Assembly: GCF_011397635.1 (NCBI RefSeq)
Contig: NC_064758.1
Coordinates: forward strand, 19,446,013 to 19,510,012
Length of the DNA: 64,000 nucleotides
Direction: 5' to 3'
Origin: Epinephelus fuscoguttatus
Lineage: Eukaryota > Chordata > Actinopteri > Perciformes > Serranidae
The position numbers were made by a program, and so were the translations under genes. This document shows, piece by piece, positions 13,440 through 27,815 of the stretch. Within the stretch, counting starts at the first letter, position 1; every line of letters begins with the position of its first letter. The notes beneath the pieces were generated by a model that had not been told where the DNA came from, searched no databases, and saw nothing but the letters and a program-made list of their open reading frames with translations.

Positions 13440-16400
13440 AAAAGATGTCGAATGCAAATAATCCTTGTTAAAAGCCAGTAATAATGAAAGGGAACTTCCA
13501 CTGCAGTTCTGCTCAGGGTGAAATCTCTTTTGTATTGTAAAGCAGATTCTTGTTTGGCTTGCAAGTACTGTTTTTTGATCCAGGTTCAGAGAGGAAATAT
13601 GGTGGGTTTGTAAAAAGTAAAGCCTGTGCAAGTGTCAATCAGATATTTTTTATGACATATTATAAAGGAAACAGGATGTAATGGGAGATCTGATTTGGAG
13701 GCTGAACACGTGACACTCAATGTGTGCACATGCCTGAGAAGTCCTTCAGTTGTTTGCGTCGGCACACCAAAGCAAATCAGAGTGATTGAAAGCCTTTTCT
13801 TGGCTCATAGGAAAGATTGTTATCATATTTTTTAACGTAATGGTACAAGATAAGACAATGTCCTTCACACTAGTGCAGTGAATGTCTGAGAGACATTTCA
13901 TGAGAGAGATTTGAGTGAGACTCATTTAAACTGAGCACTTTATGAGAAGTTTTACTAGTGTTTACATTTTGGGAAAATGTAGCAGTGGAATAAAACAGTA
14001 TATCAATGGTACGTATTTTCCTCCAGCTGAATTTAATCATGGCAGTGTTTTAAATGAAAAAAACATCCATGGTGTTTTTTATGGTTTTACTGTGTCAAAA
14101 AATCTTTGAACACATCAGCATTCTTACAGTTTTACAAAGTCATACTTATATAACACTGATAATATTGTGGACCCACTTTTAATAAGAGACTGTGTGGTAA
14201 ACATAGTTTAACCATTAGGGTCCTTTCTGAGATCTGTCACTACTTCTGCTTGTCAGCTGTAGCCACTTCAGTATTTACAATGTACAGCTTTGCTTGCAGT
14301 TTTAAAAAAAAATCCAAAATGCCGGAAAAAGCCTCAGAATTCCAGGAGCTTTTTTGTCTATTTCAAGCATCACAAGCTGTTTTTTTTTTCACATGGGTCA
14401 ACCTCAGTGGTTTCCTCCAGAGACGCTCAATCAGAAAGTCCTTGTACTCCAAAAGAGATGTATGTGACGTGGGAATAAAAAACACAAAGGCAAGAGAAGA
14501 GAGAACTTCAGCACACTGTCCATTCCCTTGCAAAAAACTTTATTTATAAATGAGTCTGGGTCCTTAGATGTTCAACGAGTATAGCAGAGAAACAACATTT
14601 CAGACTTAACCTGATGAAGGTCTAAAGAATAAATAGAGGGTAACTAATTTAATAGCGATAGTTTGGAGTAGGAAAAAGCTGCTAGCGGATTAATCAGCTG
14701 ATGCCATCCTCACATCCTGTGGAAAAGAATGAACAGAAATAAAATGGCGGAAATGAACAGTCTTTATTGGAAACTGGATAACTGTTGAACTGAACATCTA
14801 AGTCAAAATAATAAACACCTTGATAAATACATACATCTGGATCTAAACATGAAACTAACTGTAAAAAATCTAAGTGTTTTTTGAGCTATTACTTTCCACA
14901 AAGTCAACCTGAGATTCTCAGGTATACAATAACATTACATTGACTTTGTGTTCAGAGCTTCCAAACAAACAGTGATCACAGAGGAGCAGTATTTCTGTTA
15001 CTTGTATTTTAAATATGTATTTCAGTTACTTTTGAGTATTTTGTAATGAGTATTTGATGGGCTGAAAAAAACTATGTAATTTAAGAACAAGATACTGGAG
15101 CAGTCTATATAGTGGACTCAAAGTATTCCACAATAAATTGTGAAAAGTTGTGTACAACTGATGTCACTTACCAAGCACTATATTCCATCACGCATTGCAC
15201 TGAAGGAGCAGACGGACTGTATACTCTATACGGTGGCATCATGTAATGTCACCATCATAACAAGACTGTAAAGCTGTGTTCAGTGCAGCTTTGCGTGATG
15301 ACGCTCTGTAGTCTCATTTAGCCACTTGTTAGCAACAGCCGTTTTAAGACACATACATGTAGAAGCTTCAGAGTTCATGAGTGGGGTATTTACTGACGTA
15401 TTTTATGTCGTCAAACAAAATATGAAAGTCTCTTGAGCTCGTGTGAATCACAGACCTTATTTTAGGCATCTAACCAAAACCCATAAAAAATGCATTGACT
15501 TTGAGATGAGGTAAGATGCTAACTCATTTCTGGGTTTTAAGACTCATGACGCCAAGATGGATGAGAGGAGAAAGAGAAGCTCTCTTACATCCTGTTGAAC
15601 ATGTTTAACTTTGGATAACATGCTGAAGTCTGTTTCACCTGCTTATTAATCATGTGATAAATTGTGAATTTAATGTGTAGTTTCATGAAAAGATTATCGG
15701 CAATTGATTTTCTCTAGAGGTGTACAGAAGAGGGCTGACGTGAGCTAGCTAGGTCGCTACTAGCCGTGATTAGTTCTGTAATAGTGTAATGCACACATTA
15801 AATTCAAAAGTTATTACATGACTAACTGGTAAAACAATCTTCAACATGTCAAATGTTCCACGGAAATTTACTGACATTTGTAGGAGAGGCTGCAATCGCA
15901 CTGCTCTCCCTCCTCTTGTCCGTCTCACAACACAAGGGGTCAAGGTCGGGGATGTACATCCCTGTGTGACCAGTGGAGGCTGCACAGCCATCAGAGCAAA
16001 GTTTCACTGATAACGATAGATTGTAAAACATCGTAACAGCGCGGATTACTTGGCCAAACTGATACATCGGTTATCCTCTAAACCACAGCGTTGTATTTCT
16101 AAATAAAGTCTATTGCATGTAAAAGGACGGTGTGCAGGATTTCTGTCTTCTCTTGTGTATGGACATTTCCCCCATCGAACATGTCTACAAGAAATTCAAG
16201 GTGTGCATGAGCCTTCACCATTAAGAATGAAATACACATTAAATATCACATACCACTATTATTATTTTGTGTCAAATAATATCAATAATAGAACTATAAA
16301 CTGTGGAAACATTTGTCTATCTTGTCTTCAATGTGCCTGAACTGATGAAGTGTTGAACTTTATCTTGCTGCTGCGTGAACACATCTAATAACAGACGCCT

Positions 16401-16610
16401 GTTTGCGACAGACATGTTAACTGAGATCGAGGAACTTTGACTTTTGTTGTATCTCTGTAAATACGTTTTTAAACATAAGAATATTTTTTATAAATAAAAG
16501 TGAATAAATAACAAACTTACTGCTTGATTTTTTTTTCTCCACCTCTCCATCTTGCTCTTTGTGAACACAGATTTGTTGGCAAGTTTTTCAGTAGACGCCA
16601 AAGCAGCCAG
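13440..16610. other. Intergenic stretch without recognisable genes
   Basis: Between the end of the + strand coiled-coil gene and the probable 3' end of the convergent zinc-finger gene, only short stop-bounded frames are present, with no protein family recognisable. The sequence is AT-rich, with several AATAAA and TTTATT motifs (for example near 14540, 14760 and 16494). I see no RNA gene. Confidence 0.5.
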
Positions 16611-16631
16611 TGATGAATTTATAACAGTCTG

Positions 16632-18752
16632 TTTATTAAACAAGGTAAAGATACAAAGCTTTTTTTCCTTTTTTAAACATTGATAACCTTAGTTTAACTT
16701 CTCAGTCTTGGCTGTGCATATTTAGTTGTCTAGAAACTGTATATGAAACCACAATGCAAGACAGGAAAAAGTGTAATAAATCTACGCAATATCTTTTCAT
16801 AGAGAACATGGGTTAAACAGTTATCATACAGATTACAGCTCAGGAACTCCATGCGGAAGGAAAGAAAATGAAAATGTTTACACGACTGAATACTGCAGAA
16901 CACAATACAGAGTAATGGAAATGGGATGATAAAACAGTTAAGGCTTACATGTAAATAACTGATATAAAACATGAATATTAATAACATATGGGTAGACTAA
17001 AATAATTACAGTAAGTTCATACATAAACTTTTACAAAACCCAAACAGAGCATGTTTATGAAAACTAAAAAATAGGTACTATAAATGAGTAACATGTTTTA
17101 CAGTACAGCAACATGTACATTTTCCCATTATCTCAAAAGAGAGAGTAAGTTGAAGAGGCAGGGTCTGTTGTTGGCGTAAATGTCTGTTTTCAGGCCAGTG
17201 GCTTGAGTAATAAGTTTTTTTTTATTCTTTTGAAAACATACTATATACTGTATATGTATTTTACATTATTCTCAGTTCCATCTCAAATGTTAACGTCTAG
17301 CCGTAGCACCTTTTTCCGAAGTGCCCTGAAGAATACAGGGTACTCTGTTAGTACCATCCAGAGGTTAAAGTTACAGTAAAAATACAACAAACAATACTGT
17401 GTACAATAAAAAGAATACTAAGGAGAAAAATAAACTCAAAAGGGAGAAGCATCACCTCCACATAATATAGGCCTATGGAATATGACTTATACTGCAGTTT
17501 ATTCCAAATGGGTAAAGCTTATTAAAGATTTTAAAAAATACTTAACTGGGTCAGAGTAGCTGTACAATAACTTCACATTTTGGTCCAATGTTTGGGTTTA
17601 AAATTTACCACTCGAGTGAAATTTCCTTTCAGCTGAAGTGTGTTTAAAAGTTGGGCTGAGTAGCGTAGAGCTGGCACTGGTACATGTGCAACGTGTTCGA
17701 CCTCTAATACTTAGAAAACAAGAGTCAAAAGCTTAACAGAGTTGAGGAAGCAGACACTAGAGCAAGGTTCGCTTCCTCTTAAAACCTCAACAAGGTTCAT
17801 ATATGGCACTAGTTAATGGGACAAGAGAACATAATGTAAAAAAGCAGTGTTTCTTTGATCATGTGTCACGATCGTAAAGGTGCCGTAAAAAGTGACGGTC
17901 AAATATGGACTGAAAGATATTTGGAAATAAAAACAAAAACAAAAAAACATTCATTTCTCTTCCGTTCCATGTTGCTCTATTTGTTGCCTCCCCAAGTCAA
18001 TAACGCAACGTCTCAATACAATCATCAAATGTTTAAATTGTCATCTACCGATTGCCTTTCATCAAATTCAGATGACCCTGTAAATGTGTACTTGCACAAA
18101 AACTGTGAGTAAAAACAAAGAAGGAAACAGAACAAGACTGTTATTTATACAGTCAGTACTCTTAGCTGCCACAAGTAATGCCCTTTGGCATTTTCCATCC
18201 AACAAGATTGAAACAATTTGAGCCAAAACCACAAGGCCTAAAAGTGCTTTAAGATTATCTTTGGATGTCTCCAGAACACACCCAGCGAACATTTTCTTTC
18301 TATTCTCTCAATTCTTTATAAGGGCAAATATCATCTGGCACATTTTGGAAACCCATTTCATGGAAGAGGAAGAAAAAAACAAAACATAAAAACTAACTAA
18401 AACATTTCTGATGGCCAATGCATCCGGCAGTTTACATGACGCTTACGAAAGTGCTTATTAAATCTGACGCAAGACATTCTTTGCCACTCGATCCTCCGGA
18501 CAACATCTAGCTGTATTTTTTTTTTTTTTTTTTTTTTTTACATTCACAAAATAACGCTGTGCTCATTTTTTGACAGACGGCCTGTGTCGAGATGGATGGA
18601 GGCGGCCTGTTGACTGAATCTAGCGCTGAATGCTTATGTCAGCTGTCATAATGCTAATGTAAGCCTTATGTAGATGGCTGTGGGTGCAGGGCCTCATAAG
18701 CTCCAGCCTAACGTAGACTCTGAATCCGACCTGCTGCAGAGCGGCTGGGAGC
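16632..18752 (-). other. znf362: Probable 3' UTR of the ZNF362-like gene
   Basis: This non-coding AT-rich stretch follows the TGA at 18753-18755 on the minus strand. TTTATT at 16632-16637 is an AATAAA on the minus strand and gives a plausible end. It contains a T run at about 18516-18539 (poly-A in the transcript). The exact polyadenylation site is not determinable by eye. Confidence 0.4.
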
Positions 18753-21700
18753 TCAGATGAGGGAGATGCGTATGGGGATGCTGGGGGACTCGGTCCTCTG
18801 AGGCGACTGGTGGCTCACTAGGTGCTCCACCACCGTGTGTTTGGACATGTGCTTCATAAGGTAGGTCTCCTACAAAAGACATGAAAACACAGCAAATGGT
18901 TTAAAATGAAATTACTGCCATTAGAACAACAGACGAGACAACATTTTATTTTGAGGACACTTCTTTACGTGTATATCACCTCAAATAAACCCTGAGTGCC
19001 TATAAAAATGAAACACATTCTAGATAACTGAATATGAAGGCAGTGGATCCAGCAGGATATAACAACTGTGGCAAACTTAACTTGGGAGGGAGCTTAAGAA
19101 ATCACATCCAATCAAAAGATTTTAAAAGCTAAATTAACCAACCAGATATCAACGACAACTCTGGACTGACCAATGTCATCTTTTACAGTTCAACCAACCA
19201 CGACAGCAGCTGACTGATTGATTGAAACCTGCAAACTGTTCTGCTTCAATGGCACATGGTTCAGAGGCACTCAACTCTTCTATTAAAGGTCCAGAGTGTG
19301 GGATTTAGTGGCATCTAGTGGTGAGGTTGCAGAACTGACACTTCTTTTGCGTGCCAAGTGTTTAGGAGACCTAGGGTGGTCAACACAACAACACGAATGG
19401 CCCTGTTTAGAGCAAGTGTTTGATTTGTCCATTCTGAGCTACTGTAAGACAACATGGCAAACTCCTGGGAAAGGACCCGCTCTGTATGTTGATATAAATG
19501 GCTCATTCTAAGGTAAAAACACAACAATTCTTAGTTTCAGGTGATTATAAACTAATGAAAACATCTTATGAATACTACATACCATTGATACCAATATGTC
19601 CCTCTAAATCCTACACACTGGACCTTAAAGGAGCACGTGCTCCCAACAATTGATTTTTTTTTGGTCTGACCAACGGTTGAAAACTCAAAAGATGCTAATA
19701 TTATTATGACAGAAGAAAAAGAAGCTAATATTCATATTTTAGAAGCTGAAACCAGTACTTATTTGACATTTCTGGGGGCTGTACACATGCTGCGTCTTTT
19801 ACCCCCTGGAAAACACAAGGTCAGGTGCCGGGTGCTACATTTGTGCGTTTTCTGTGCCAGCATTCAAGAGCGCAGCGGGAGGCTGTGTCCGAGGTTGCTA
19901 AGTAGCCTTAACCAGCACAGTGTAGAGCAGCAGAGTGCAGGGCTCTCAGGAACGTGTGTGCACCACAACGGCCTTGCTCTGGCATTTGAGCGCACCTGCC
20001 AATGTGTCTACATTGAAAACAGTGGATTTGAGGGCGCAAAAAATGTGTACGGCCCCTAAAGGTGCGATTATCAAACTCTGGAGAAAGACAGTCTCATTCT
20101 CAGGTCATTAAATATCAATGTTTTGGGTCAGTGGTTGGTCCAACTACTGACCCAAATTCGTCAGTATTTTATGACCTTGGAATGAGACTCAACAATCAAC
20201 TATCTTTTTCCAGAAATATACACTGTACCTTTAAAATTATACTGTAATAATCCAAACTGATGGATTCTCTGTTGATTGAGTACTAATTGTTTCAGCTCTA
20301 GAGTAATGTGCTGAGCTAATAGAAATATTTGCAGATGGGAGGTGGTTACAAACATCTTGATTTGGCCAGATAAGATTAAATATGCGCCCTGCAAACCAGT
20401 TTTACAAGTAAAAATGAACTGGTAGTTGGTAGATCCCTGTATGCCAAAACAAGAAGTGGAAAAATTACTTCTTTTCTGTACGTGTGGAAATGAGCAAAAA
20501 CATGTCGGGTTGTTAAATATCACAAACAGGAAGCAGCTAGTTTCGGGTGAAGTGAGGCAAAGTTTCATCAAAGGCCATCATCTAGCAGTCCGTCTGAAGA
20601 CACTCTGGGAAAATCTGAAGCACATGAAGATAACTAGCAGATAACCTGTGGTCTACTCACTGAGGTGTATGCCCGACCACACATGCTACAGCAGTAGGCC
20701 TTCGCGTTTTTGATGGCATGCGCTGACAAGTGGATCTGCAACGATGCGGAGTCTGAGTAGGCACGGTAGCAGTTAGGACATTTATACGGCTTGTCTTTAT
20801 TGTGCTGCCTCTGGTGAGACTGTTTGGGAAGAAACAGACAGACGCTCTTAAGTTGCATTGTGATTACAGTCAGTTAAATCAATGAACATATTTTTTTAAA
20901 CTACATTTTTCGCTGTGTCTACCTCAGTGTAAAGTAGCTGTTCTTGTTGTAATATCCACTGTGGCAGAATTCAGTTGTGTGACCAGGTACTGACCTGAAG
21001 GTTAGACAGCTGAGTGAAAGCCTTTTCACATCCGGGGTGAGCACATTTATAAGGCCTATCGCCAGTGTGGATTCTGTGGCAAAAGAAGCAGATAAAAAAA
21101 AGCCACATATTTAGTCACAGCCTTGTATGTACAATAAAATGCGTAGCCAAGATAATTAAAACAAGATTTGTAAAGGGATGTCAGCAGACTTATTCTCTGC
21201 AGCAGAACACACATTTTAAAAGTATCACTAATCTGAGCATCAGACATCAGATGCCCTGGTATAGCACAGTGTGTTAGTGGCAGCCTGACTGTCCCCACTT
21301 TGTGTTCACAGCGGGACCGACCTGGTGTGCTGCTGCAGGTGTGACAGCTGACGGAACGAGTTCTCGCAGTAGGAGCAGTGGTAGGGTTTGATCCCCAGGT
21401 GGATGCGCAGGTGCTGGGACAGGTAGGAGGCGTTGGCAAACGTCTTGGAGCAGTGGGGACACTTGTGTGGTTTGGCCTCCGTATGGGACTTGGAGTGAAT
21501 CTGCATCTCTGACTTGGTTAGGAAGGTGAGCGGGCACACTTTGCATCTTGGTGACAAAAACAAAACAAAAACTTGAGTCAGGTTTGTTGAGAAACAGAGC
21601 TTTATAAACTATATAGTATAACACCATTAAAGGAATACTTTACCCCCACAGCGGCCATTTGTACATCAATTCCTTGCCGTGTTACATTGAATTTGTGAAG

Positions 21701-24700
21701 AAAACTGTTTTTCTTGCATGCCTCAGATGAACAAAGAACCCAAAAATGGAGAAACATCATGATAAATTGTAGTCATATCAGCGTCCACAAACTTGCCCAT
21801 GGCTCTTACAGTATAATCCGTCTCATTTATCCATGTCATGTGCTCAGTACTTCCCAAACAGACAGCCCTTTCCAACAAGGAACTTAAGAAAAAGCGAAAC
21901 TTACCTATGCTCTCTCAAAGCCAGACTCCATTGACAAAAACACTAATTTTACCTTGCTGAACACAGGAGCTGCTGGTCTACTGCTGCCTTGTTTGGCAGT
22001 TTGTTTGTCTTATTGTGTGACCTTGCTGAAACTGAACTAACACACCAAACTCACAACATAACACAAACTAACTGATCGAGGCAGTGGTAGATCAGCAGCT
22101 CCTGTGTTCAGTGAGGTAAAATTACTGTTTCTGTCAATGGAGTCTGGCTTGGAAGAGATCATAAATACTGTAAGTCTCACTTTACGTTCAGTTCCCTGTC
22201 AGAAAAGACTGCTGGGGAAGTACAACACATTCAACTGGATAAATGAGACTTGGATTATACTGCACAAGTAGTGTGAGAGTTTATAAATGGCTGTTCTGAT
22301 ATAGTTTTGCTGCTGTTAAACATGGACCCCTATGACTTTAATTGATGAAGAATTTTCTCCGTTTTTGGATTCTTTGTTCACCGTGGAGGCATGCAAGAAA
22401 AACAAACCTTTCTTCACAAATTTAACAAAACAGGGGATGAGTAACTGGTCCTCAAATGGTCATTTGGGGGTGAAGTATTCCTTTAATATTTTAAAGTAAT
22501 ACCGCTTCAGTCATTTTCAAGATATATAAGGCAAAACACAATCAGTTCTGAATCATGTTCTATTTCCAAATTATGAGTATCACTAAGTCCCAACTAAAAT
22601 CAAAGTAGTTTAATTCTGGATATACCCCAAAAAAGTAGGAAATGGTCCAGGAATCAGTGTCAGTAAGTTAAAGTTAAGATTCCTGCTGACCTGCATTGTG
22701 CTAACCTCACAAGTTAAGTCTAATAAACTTAAATATAACAAGACAAAGAATGTTTTTCCAGATGATAATAGGAGGCAAAGATCAGTTGACAGTCCACTGA
22801 GTGAAACATTTATCCCATCAGGTGAAATGTGGATTAGTATCGATGTCTCAGTGAGGAGGACCACATCTCAATCATCTGCAGCGTACTTAAAACCAAACTG
22901 GTGTCAAGCAAATGCCTATTGATCTTTTTAAGACCGCAATTGAATTTGTGAATCAGCTTTGTAAGGCTGAGAGGAAATATCCTTTCTCTCAAAGACAACA
23001 TTAGCAGCTTCTTGTGCCCAACCTGTAGGTTTTGCCCTCTTTGGGTGCCACAGTGACACAGCCTTGGTCAGCTAGGATGGGGTAGGGCACCACCAGCAGA
23101 GGACCAGATGGGTTTTCAGCTTTGATCTTCTTCCGTCCCCGGGGTGCCTTAGGTGGGGGTCCCAACAGTCCGGCCAGGCCTCCCACTTTCATGTGGTCCA
23201 TGCCAGGACCGCTAGCCAGTCCGGAGATGATGTTCACAGAGGGGGCGCCGCCCAGGCGGTTCTGGCTGCTGGAGGTTGGAGTCGTGGGGGTCAGGGCCTC
23301 TGAGGTGCTGTGGCTGTCGGGTCGGGATGAAGGAGCCAGACCTGTGGAGGTTTAAACAGCACTGTTTTAACACAAATACTACAACACTACACAGATAATT
23401 TTAATAACCAAGTTCTAGTTTTAAATTACAGATTTACATTTTTGATGACAATTTTTTTTTTTCAATGTATATTTTATACTGGAACTTCCTAAAAACGTAT
23501 TATTTTACCCAGATGGGCGCGGTTTTGCAGGACACATCAGTGCACTCTATGATAACCTGCTTGCAGTGAGCCTTTGTAAGAATGCAGACCAAAAATCCTG
23601 AATTACTTTGGTTTGACGAAAATGAGAAACTGGACTGAGAGGCAAAGTATGGGCAAGTTTTTTTTCTAAAGCCTGGAAAATTAGGCAAGCTAGACTGAAC
23701 AATACACTACTATGAAGGCATACAGAATTATACTATTCATGTTTTCCCATAACTTGTATACTTGGTCTCACACCTATATACATAGACTGCCTTGTAAACT
23801 CAGTTGTTCATCAGAATACAGACCCCTCCATCTGAAAAGATTTTTTGTTGTTGGACATAATTTATTCTATCTAAATGTCTATATATTTCAGCATTATTTA
23901 GTTGTACATCTAATGCATTTTCGTAAATGTATGATCACAAAAACAAAGAAAAATCATCTTTGTTTGAACTTACAGTTAGATGTGACGTCTCTTGTAGGTT
24001 TTATCTTGGGTTTAGGACAAAAATTACATTAATAAACAACTTGGTGAGGAGACGACCCAATGTGAGCTGACGGGAACATGCATCAGGCACACAACGCACT
24101 GTGTGACGCAGGACGTAAGGCACTAACTCCAGGTGAAACCCTGTGTTTTAGGGAGTCTTAATTCTTACTATTTCCTCCAAAGAGCCATTTGTTTTCCATA
24201 TGATATAATGATCAGTCAGCTGCCTTCTGAAATGTGTTTGAGTTGTGGGATGCATCACACTGAATCAAACATCAAGTCTGTATTATGTGTTGCCAGAGGT
24301 ATACATGGCACACAACTTCAGTTTCAAAAGTCTGCTCACTGATTTTTACATTGTTTAGAAATAAATGAAAACCAATGGCTGCCAGAAACAGGAGGAAGAA
24401 AACACAGTGACAGCACAGTTTGCAGAATGCTTCACTGTGATACAAAGGATACATTACTTTTAGTAAATGGGCCACAACTTGCAAAGCCACTGAGCCCAGA
24501 GCGTCCTCAGCATGTGTATCACATGGGAGTCCGACTGATATATTGGTTTTATATCCTGTTGGTTTAACACAAGTCAGGGTATCTTGAAGTTTTATAGGTT
24601 TGGTTTGTACCAACTTCAGTCTAAAATTAGCCAGGGCTAAACTGCCTGAAAACCAACAGCGAAGTCTCTCAGTATTATTCTGCTGCTGCTCAGCCTGCAC

Positions 24701-25874
24701 AATATACTCTCTCTGTTTATTTCCCCGCTTTAAGACTAACAAACTATTTAATACAATGTCTTATTTGATGTTTTGCACCTATATTTCTTTTAACTGTGCA
24801 GCCCTACAGTAAATGTAATGTCTTATTTACCTGCTATAGTGCATCCATTGTACCTCTACTGTGTGTGTTTGTGTATCTACTGACACAGTTTAACAGTGTG
24901 TCTGATCACTCACTGCTGTTGATTTAAACAAACACCAGAGGCAGATTTTCCTGCTGATATTTTCTCGTGTCAACAGACCACACAGACCAACTGACTGCAG
25001 TACCTGAGCGATGATTGACCCGGCTCTGCTGCTCGCTGAGCTGTCTCATGTGCCAGTCTTCCCACAATCCTTTGGCCTTCACCGCTGACTTGTCGTCCAT
25101 GTTTCCATCTGGAAGTTGATGGGTGATGATCAGGTGATTGCATTTTGATCAGTGGACAGATCAGTGTCTTCTTGATAAAGACAGACCTTCAGACCTGTTA
25201 TGATGCTACCAACACATTTGGATCTGTCCCCCGGCCTACAAACAACAAAGTGATGACTGTACCTGGTCCAGAGCTGGAGGCGGGGCGAGCGTGCAGAGCG
25301 ATATCTGGCTGTCCAGAGCCCTGCGGCTGCGGGTGATGGCCCGGCACCTGCTGTGGCTGGGGCTTTGGCACCGACATGACGTGCTGAGCGCTGCCATCCG
25401 GGGACGAGGTGGGCACCAGCAGAGACTGCTGGGAAGGAGAGGAGGTAGGCGGCAGGTGCAGGGGTCGGATCTTCTCAGCCATCAGCTGCTCCTTGATCTT
25501 GTTAATGAGCACCAGGTTATCCAGCTGAAAGGGTTAACGGGTCATGCTCAACAGAAAACAGCCACCGTGTGTGAATGTCATTCATGCCCCAAAAAACACA
25601 TCCCAGGATAGAAAACACTGACCAGCACACAGTACAAGTTCAATTCTTTTTTTTTTTTTTAAATCTACGAGCTCGAGCTGTGACGGATTCTCACTCTGAA
25701 AGTTTGTTTCACTGATGGACTGGTGCTGAATGGCTGAAAAGACATTCACACATGGAAACAAATGGCAATGAGGTAGAAATGTCACAGTAATCATGTGATG
25801 AGTGGACTTACCTGGCCTGGCATGGATGGAGGTGGCGGCCAGAAATACGGGTTGTTAAATCGAGGCTCTGCCAT
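18753..25874 (-). CDS. znf362: ZNF362-like C2H2 zinc-finger protein (complete CDS)
   Basis: Eight exons in transcript order: 25874-25812, 25524-25263, 25108-25004, 23341-23023, 21546-21322, 21073-20995, 20819-20661, 18869-18753. They sum to 1329 nt, or 442 residues. The N-terminus [20 protein letters not shown] and the next exon's [18 protein letters not shown] match ZNF362 closely. A basic [12 protein letters not shown] stretch precedes six C2H2 fingers at about residues 251-415; finger four has the C-x4-C spacing ([10 protein letters not shown]). The C-terminus ends [10 protein letters not shown], as in ZNF362. The paralogue ZNF384 differs by its Gln/Ala-rich tail, absent here. Expected role: nuclear, sequence-specific DNA-binding regulator. 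The ATG lies one nucleotide after a splice acceptor, so at least one 5' exon lies upstream. Human ZNF362 has a short upstream coding extension that I could not find here. The 105-bp third exon is discussed under findings. Confidence 0.93.
19283..19628. mobile_element. MITE-like element, 346 bp
   Basis: Terminal inverted repeats read TTAAAGGTCCAGAGTGTGGG at the left and, as the reverse complement, TTAAGGTCCAGTGTGTAGGA at the right. It lies in the last intron of the ZNF362-like gene and is the same family as the elements at 11259 and 56845. No coding capacity. Confidence 0.75.
21628..22485. mobile_element. MITE-like fold-back element, 858 bp
   Basis: The left end TTAAAGGAATACTTTACCCC and right end (reverse complement TTAAAGGAATACTTCACCCC) are near-identical terminal inverted repeats extending about 34 bp. 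Inside, arms at 21918-21992 and 22078-22151 form a second imperfect inverted repeat (AAGCCAGACTCCATTGACA on both). The TTA/TAA termini resemble a three-base target duplication. Related sequence occurs at 37479 and 39813. Confidence 0.75.
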
Positions 25875-26440
25875 CCTGAAAAGAATTACATTTATATTAG
25901 TCACATTCAAAAGTCAAGTCATACTTCATCATATGTGTTTATGATTAAATCATTTTCCAAAATACTGACATGATACACTTCAGTGGTTTCACTTTCTGTA
26001 ATGGTTGAACTCACATATACCCACCCAAAAGTCAACTTATGCATAATGAGCTGTTACCTTCCTACAAGTCTGTCACAGTCATTAAGGGTCCATGTGCGAT
26101 TTATGATACAAAGTGTTGTTTATTTATACTACAGTGTTGAAATGATTTAAACAAGATGTGTAGGCAGCATCCGTTACTGTTACAGACAGCCAGACTGCAA
26201 CTGTTTAGAAGAAAACTGACACCCTAACCTCAAGCAACAAACAGTTTCAGGTTTAGTAGAAAAGGTGAGCAGTTTCCTTTGACCTAAAATCACTGTGTAC
26301 ATTTCAATAGTTTCCATCACACAAACTTTGATCTAGCTTTGAATGCACATACATGCTTAATCACATCAATTTTAAGTATTAAGAAACTATTTTAATTATC
26401 AAAATCATGCTGTTCCACCTTTGTAAGACCAAACATAAAT

Positions 26441-26639
26441 ACATTTAAAGGACGAGATTCATTGCACAAGTGTCACAGTGAGGGTAAACTGGAGCCTATT
26501 TAATATGAAGCTCCATAGAAGAAGTTATTAATATTTTTATTTGACTTGCATCAATTTATATTTGTTCCAGTTTCCAATAGAACAAATACCAAGGTTAATT
26601 TACATTTTTATGACAGGTAAGTAAAAAGTAAGTTGAGAT

Positions 26640-26671
<32 letters not shown>

Positions 26672-27774
26672 AATCTTGTTACCTCAGCTGAGTGTGTGAA
26701 GCAGAATAGAAGTAACTGTTATGTTCGCTTTGGGTTTCATGAGCTTTCAAGACTAAAAAAAAATCATGTTTATTTGAAGAGTTCATGAATTTTAGGCTAG
26801 TAAAATTAGATTTAACTAAACCTTGGAAACATATAGTTTAACAAAAAAAAAAAAAAATCTTAATTGATGTGATCGCTCAGTTATGAGCAAACAAAACTTC
26901 AGCTGAGGAAGACCATGAGATGCAGCTGAAAGGTGGAACAATCTTGTAAGTGGACCTTGATTAAAAATTAAAACGTATTTGTCAAAAAACTGGATTTAAG
27001 CTACCTAAGATTTCGCTAAAAAAAGATACAGGTGTCACAATTAGGGTCAGTTGGAGGATATTTAATATGAAACTCCACAGAAGTTATCAATATAAAAAAT
27101 AACTTGCATCAACATATATTTGTTCCAGTTTCCTCCAGAACAAAAACTATAATTTTCATGTCAGGGAAGTAAAAAGTAGGCTGGTTAACAAAAACAAAAA
27201 ACCTTTTTACCACAGCTGAGTGTGTGAAGTTTACACACCGAGGTCAATGTTATGCACTACTAAAAAAATAATTTTGACCAAAAAAAAAAAAAAAAGAAAA
27301 TGAAGAGTTTGTGGATTTTTGGCTGGTAAAATTGGATTTAACTAAACCTTGGAAAACAGTTTGACAAAAGCTTTGGTGAAAAGGTTTTTGTTAACCCAAC
27401 CTACTTTTTAGTTACCCATCATAAAAATGATGGTTCTATAATAATAATAATAATAATAATAATGTATTTTTTCTTTTAATTGTTATAGCTTCTGCTTGAA
27501 GCTATGGCACGAGCACAACTCATCCAGAACATCTGAGAGCTGTTTTAAGATGCCACTGTTAAACATGAGGACAAAGTCACAAAGACACTTCTCAATCCTC
27601 TGACCACATCCCATGGTCTTCCTCGGCAGATTGGATTTGCTCAGTTATGACCAAACAAAACTCCAGCTGAGGAAGACCATGAGCTGCAGCTGAAAGGTGG
27701 AACAATCTAGTCAGTGGACCATGATTTAAAATTAAGCTTTCTTAGGACTTGCATCTATATATATATATATATAT

Positions 27775-27815
<41 letters not shown>

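Noticed and set aside
16571-16652. Possible extra 3' exon of the coiled-coil gene (cag acceptor at 16570, frame ICWQVFQ then TAG)
   Set aside because: It would need a 3.2-kb intron after 13326, while a stop at 13332 and a poly(A) signal at 13417 already give a simple end.
24272-24742. 156-codon minus-strand frame in a znf362 intron
   Set aside because: Low-complexity-free but unlike any family I know, no start context or splice link to the gene exons, and inside a long intron; treated as chance.
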